From: Psoroptes ovis
Taxonomy: Eukaryota > Arthropoda > Arachnida > Sarcoptiformes > Psoroptidae
Direction of reading: 5' to 3'
DNA length: 64,000 bases
NCBI GenBank assembly: GCA_002943765.1
Contig: PQWQ01000042.1
Location: 62,001 to 126,000 of the forward strand
Positions 62,301-64,000 of this stretch are shown here, piece after piece. Position 1 is the first letter of the stretch. Every line of letters begins with the position of its first letter. The position numbers and the translations under genes are program-made. The notes beneath the pieces were generated by a model. That model was not told the DNA's origin. It searched no databases and saw nothing but the letters and a program-made list of their open reading frames with translations.

Positions 62301-62332
62301 GATTTTCAACGTTTACCATATTTAAGAGTTTT
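53313..62332 (+). CDS. sli: Slit, N-terminal part (exons 1-2; gene runs off the window)
   Basis: Exon 1 (53313-54022, ending phase 2) and exon 2 (62261-62332) encode the start of an extracellular LRR protein. Exon 1 contains a hydrophobic leader MHFFTLALLCLFILL with a GDA-type cleavage site, then an N-terminal LRR cap CPFECDCQGLTVDC (Cx3CxCx6C) and RGLVYVPKTLPLEVRRL. Joined to exon 2 (YLDGNNLTILRQNDFQRLPY) this gives the first leucine-rich repeat as in Slit, the midline repellent ligand of Robo receptors. A 72-nt exon carrying exactly one LRR, phase 2-2, is the usual Slit layout. The first ATG is at 53313, but 158 Ser/Asn/Gln-rich residues precede the leader; Met159 (53787) would give an ordinary signal peptide. 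Other LRRNT proteins remain possible with so little sequence. Further exons lie beyond the window. The intron (54023-62260) is 8.2 kb. Confidence 0.78.
54172..54255 (+). mobile_element. Palindromic MITE class A, copy 37
   Basis: TTAGGTTGTCCGAAAAGTTC to AACTTTTCGGACAACCTAC, TA on both sides, AATTCGCAATAG core. Confidence 0.86.
55143..55222 (-). mobile_element. Palindromic MITE class A, copy 38
   Basis: TCAGGTTGTCCGGAAAGTTT to AACTTTTCGGACAGTCAAA, TA on the right, inverted core. Confidence 0.82.
55898..55980 (-). mobile_element. Palindromic MITE class A, copy 39
   Basis: TTAGATTGTCCGGAAAGTTT to AACTTTACGGAAAAACCTAA, TA on the right, inverted core. Confidence 0.83.
56849..56929 (+). mobile_element. 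Palindromic MITE class A, copy 40
   Basis: TTAGGTTGTCCGAAAAGTTC to AACTTTTCGGACAACTTAA, TA on both sides, CCGATTAATCAATAG core. Confidence 0.86.
57570..57650 (+). mobile_element. Palindromic MITE class A, copy 41
   Basis: TTAGGGTTGTCCGAAAAG to AACTTTCCGGACAATCTAA, TA on both sides, forward core. Confidence 0.86.
57820..57943. mobile_element. Second palindromic MITE family, copy 3
   Basis: TACAGGGTTTCAAGTTTTTA pairs with TTAAAACTTTAAACCCTGTA at the right end. Inner arms CGTAGTTTTA and TAAAACTAC also pair. Confidence 0.78.
58202..58325. mobile_element. Second palindromic MITE family, copy 4
   Basis: TACAAAGTTTAAAGTTTTAA pairs with TTAAAACTTTAAACTCCTGT; it is 258 bp after copy 3. Confidence 0.76.
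58666..58748 (-). mobile_element. Palindromic MITE class A, copy 42 (CGAG subtype)
   Basis: AAAGGTTGTCCGAAAAGTTT to AACTTTTCGTACAACCTAA, TA on the right, CTCTCGATTGATT core. Confidence 0.83.
59069..59152 (+). mobile_element. Palindromic MITE class A, copy 43 (CGAG subtype)
   Basis: TTTGGCTGTCCGAAAAGTTC to AATTTCCGGACAACCTAA, TA on both sides, AATCAATCGAGAGTTG core. Confidence 0.84.
59226..59305. mobile_element. Palindromic MITE class B, copy 6, best hairpin
   Basis: TTTGGTTGTCCGGAAAGTTT..TTGCCGATTTTC pairs with GAAAATCGGCAAAAACTTTT..TGGACAACCAAA over about 32 bp, TA on both sides. It lies 73 bp after copy 43 of class A. Confidence 0.88.
59924..60003. mobile_element. Palindromic MITE class B, copy 7
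   Basis: AAAGTTGTCCGAAAAGTTT..TTGTCGATTTTCC and ATAACCTGCAAAAACTTTG..TGGACAACCAAA, TA on the right. Confidence 0.8.
60400..60478. mobile_element. Palindromic MITE class B, copy 8
   Basis: TTAGGTCGTCCGATAAGTTC..TTGTCGATTTTC and AATCGGCAAAACTTTTCGG..ACAACCTTA, TA on both sides. Confidence 0.84.
61727..61806. mobile_element. Palindromic MITE class B, copy 9
   Basis: TTAGTTTGTCGGCAAAGTTT..TTGCCGGTTATATCG and AAAAATCGGCAAGAACTTTT..CGGACAATCTAA, TA on the left. Inverted class B orientation, like copy 2. Confidence 0.82.
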
Positions 62333-62400
62333 GTAAGTAATTTATTTATTTGTTTTTTTTTCTTATGAATTAATTTATAAATAATAATTTGACACAATAA

Positions 62401-62541
62401 ATTTTCTATGAGAGAGCATTTCATTGTATTTTCAATAGAATTGAATGCAATTTTTATCGAGCCTAATGTATTTTCTATGGGACTACGTCATTTGTAATGT
62501 ATTTTCAATGAAAGCTAATGTATTTTCTATGGAAATACGTC
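62401..62541. repeat. Third dispersed repeat, copy 3
   Basis: The longest copy: CATTGTATTTTCAATAG, then TAATGTATTTTCTATGGGAC, TACGTC, GTAATGTATTTTCAATG, TAATGTATTTTCTATGGAAA and TACGTC. It has an internal tandem structure. Confidence 0.65.
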
Positions 62542-63374
62542 TTGATGGCTCAAAAAAATTTACAAATTTTCAAAAAAAAAAAAAAAATTTCTCATTGATT
62601 TTGAGCAATGATTTATTTGTTTTAAACTAATTTTGCCATGTTCAATGTTCATTCAATGTTCAAATGAATTTTCTTCACATCAAATAAATCACAATTTATT
62701 TGTGATTTAAGGCAACTTATTTATTTGAAATTTTGTTGTTTTTGATTTTTTTTGCATTTTTCTTTCTTAAAACATCCTTCTTATTTTCCACATAAGAAAT
62801 CAATTCAAATGTGTATTTTATTGAATAGTAATTTGTCAGTGTTTCATGAAATGTTTCCATTCGCGTCAGTCTGCTTTGAAAAATATTTGTTCATTCATTC
62901 AAATTTATGAAAGATGCCTCATCCAAATGATTTATTTGAAAACAAATTGAAATGAAAATTATTGATAAAATGCTAATGAATTGCATTCAATTTTTTGTCT
63001 TTTTGAATTGTGAATTATCTTAGAAAATCTTTACGAAAATTCCAAGAAAAATCAATCACAATCAAATAAAAATCATTTGATTCAAATTAATCAATCATGT
63101 TTTGATTGTTATCATTCAAGATTTTTTTTTATTTTCATTTGATTCAAAAATTTGTTTCAAGGGTGATTATTAATGATGATAATGGCCATATCATATTAAT
63201 GGCATTTTAATTGAGTTTCATCTCACTGATTTCTTTGATTGAATCCAAAATGAAAATTTTCGTTTGAATTTTTGAAACATTTTGCAATCATGAATAAATA
63301 ATTTTCTGTCAATGTGTGAAATTATCATTTGTTATCATTTTTTCTTGTTTGACAATTTTGAATTTTGAAAAATA

Positions 63375-63454
63375 TTAGATTGTCCGAAAAGTTCATTCGG
63401 CTTATTCAATAGAGTCGCTAATGAAAATCGGCCAAAACTTTTCGGACAACCTAT
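63375..63454 (+). mobile_element. Palindromic MITE class A, copy 44
   Basis: TTAGATTGTCCGAAAAGTTC to AACTTTTCGGACAACCTAT, TA on the left, forward core. Confidence 0.85.
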
Positions 63455-63848
63455 TGAATAACCGCAAATTAATTTAGCTATAAATATATTGATTATTATC
63501 GATAATTTATGTGATATCATTTATTTTCTTTAATTATTTTCACTTTTGAATGTCGAATTATTCCCATTGAATATCAAAGATATTATCAAGAGAGAGCTTC
63601 GAATAATAATTCGACAATTCTGTCATGGTGAATGGAGAAAAATTCCTTCCATTGATTCTTTGATTGAAAATTCTATATTCTTCTGTTGTTCCCGTATTTG
63701 CAACAAACAATCAAACATCTATTCACTCATTCATTTATCCTAAACACCAGTATCCAAATCAAGCAATAAATCATTATTAATTTCGGGTTCATTTTTAGAG
63801 AAAATAATGATAAACTAAAGAACAATAATAACAATCAAATAATATATA

Positions 63849-63928
63849 TTAGATTGTCCGAAAAGTTCATTCGGCTGAATGAATAGAGTTGCTCATGAAA
63901 ATCGACCAAAACTTTTCGGATAACATAA
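63849..63928 (+). mobile_element. Palindromic MITE class A, copy 45
   Basis: TTAGATTGTCCGAAAAGTTC to AACTTTTCGGATAACATAA, TA on both sides, forward core (GGCTGAATGAATAG). Confidence 0.86.
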
Positions 63929-64000
63929 TAGAATCTGGACGAAAAAAAGAAAAAATTCTATTAACAAATTCACTGTCTACTGATATAATTAATAATAATA

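Larger units (their letters stand above)
62333..64000 (+). other. Start of the next Slit intron, to window end
   Basis: GTAAGT at 62333 opens another intron. It contains a third-family repeat (62401) and two class A MITEs (63375, 63849). No further LRR exon was recognised before the window end. Confidence 0.6.

Noticed and set aside
789..63928. CRISPR-like array reading of the evenly spaced 80-bp repeats
   Set aside because: Each unit is itself palindromic with TA duplications, in both orientations, with irregular spacing of hundreds to thousands of bases, in a clearly eukaryotic genome.
1..64000. tRNA or rRNA genes
   Set aside because: I scanned by eye for the T-loop GGTTCRAATCC and matching A-box and found no credible pair; no rRNA-like conserved core was seen.

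Overview
The window looks like nuclear DNA from an arthropod, most likely an acariform (astigmatid) mite. The DNA is strongly AT-rich, with GT-AG introns of 54-78 bp mixed with introns of 3-12 kb, A/T-ending codons and many TCAT/ATG-type low-complexity runs. Its seven or eight protein genes are all metazoan (puckered-type MAPK phosphatase, ISPD, PSMD5, RPB7, IFT57, syndecan, BAG6, Slit). The species assignment is inference; the protein identities come from motif and whole-length recognition, not from a search.

Layout: 1-5.75 kb is intergenic and rich in AP-1-like sites. 5.75-10.66 kb (+) is a three-exon puckered-like JNK phosphatase. 11.6-13.0 kb (-) is the CDP-ribitol pyrophosphorylase gene. 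14.0-15.6 kb (-) is PSMD5 and 15.8-16.3 kb (-) is RPB7, which is head-to-head with IFT57 (16.6-17.9 kb, +) across a 280-bp shared promoter that contains an RFX X-box. 20.0-33.4 kb (+) is syndecan, with an 11.8-kb first intron. 35.8-39.3 kb (+) is BAG6 in seven exons with tiny introns. 39.3-53.3 kb has no recognisable gene. From 53.3 kb to beyond the window end (+) lie the first two exons of Slit. Syndecan, BAG6 and Slit share one strand; syndecan is a known heparan-sulfate co-factor of Slit signalling in other animals.

The dominant non-coding component is a family of about 80-bp palindromic mariner-type MITEs, with termini TTAGGTTGTCCGAAAAGTT and TA target duplications. I count 54 copies by eye in two classes: class A, with an asymmetric core (45 copies), and class B, with longer arms (9 copies). 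None lies in an exon, and there are two MITE-free blocks over the gene-dense parts. A second palindromic family of about 124 bp (4 copies, TACAG...CTGTA ends) and a third dispersed repeat (3 copies) are also present. No transposase gene, tRNA, rRNA or CRISPR array was seen.
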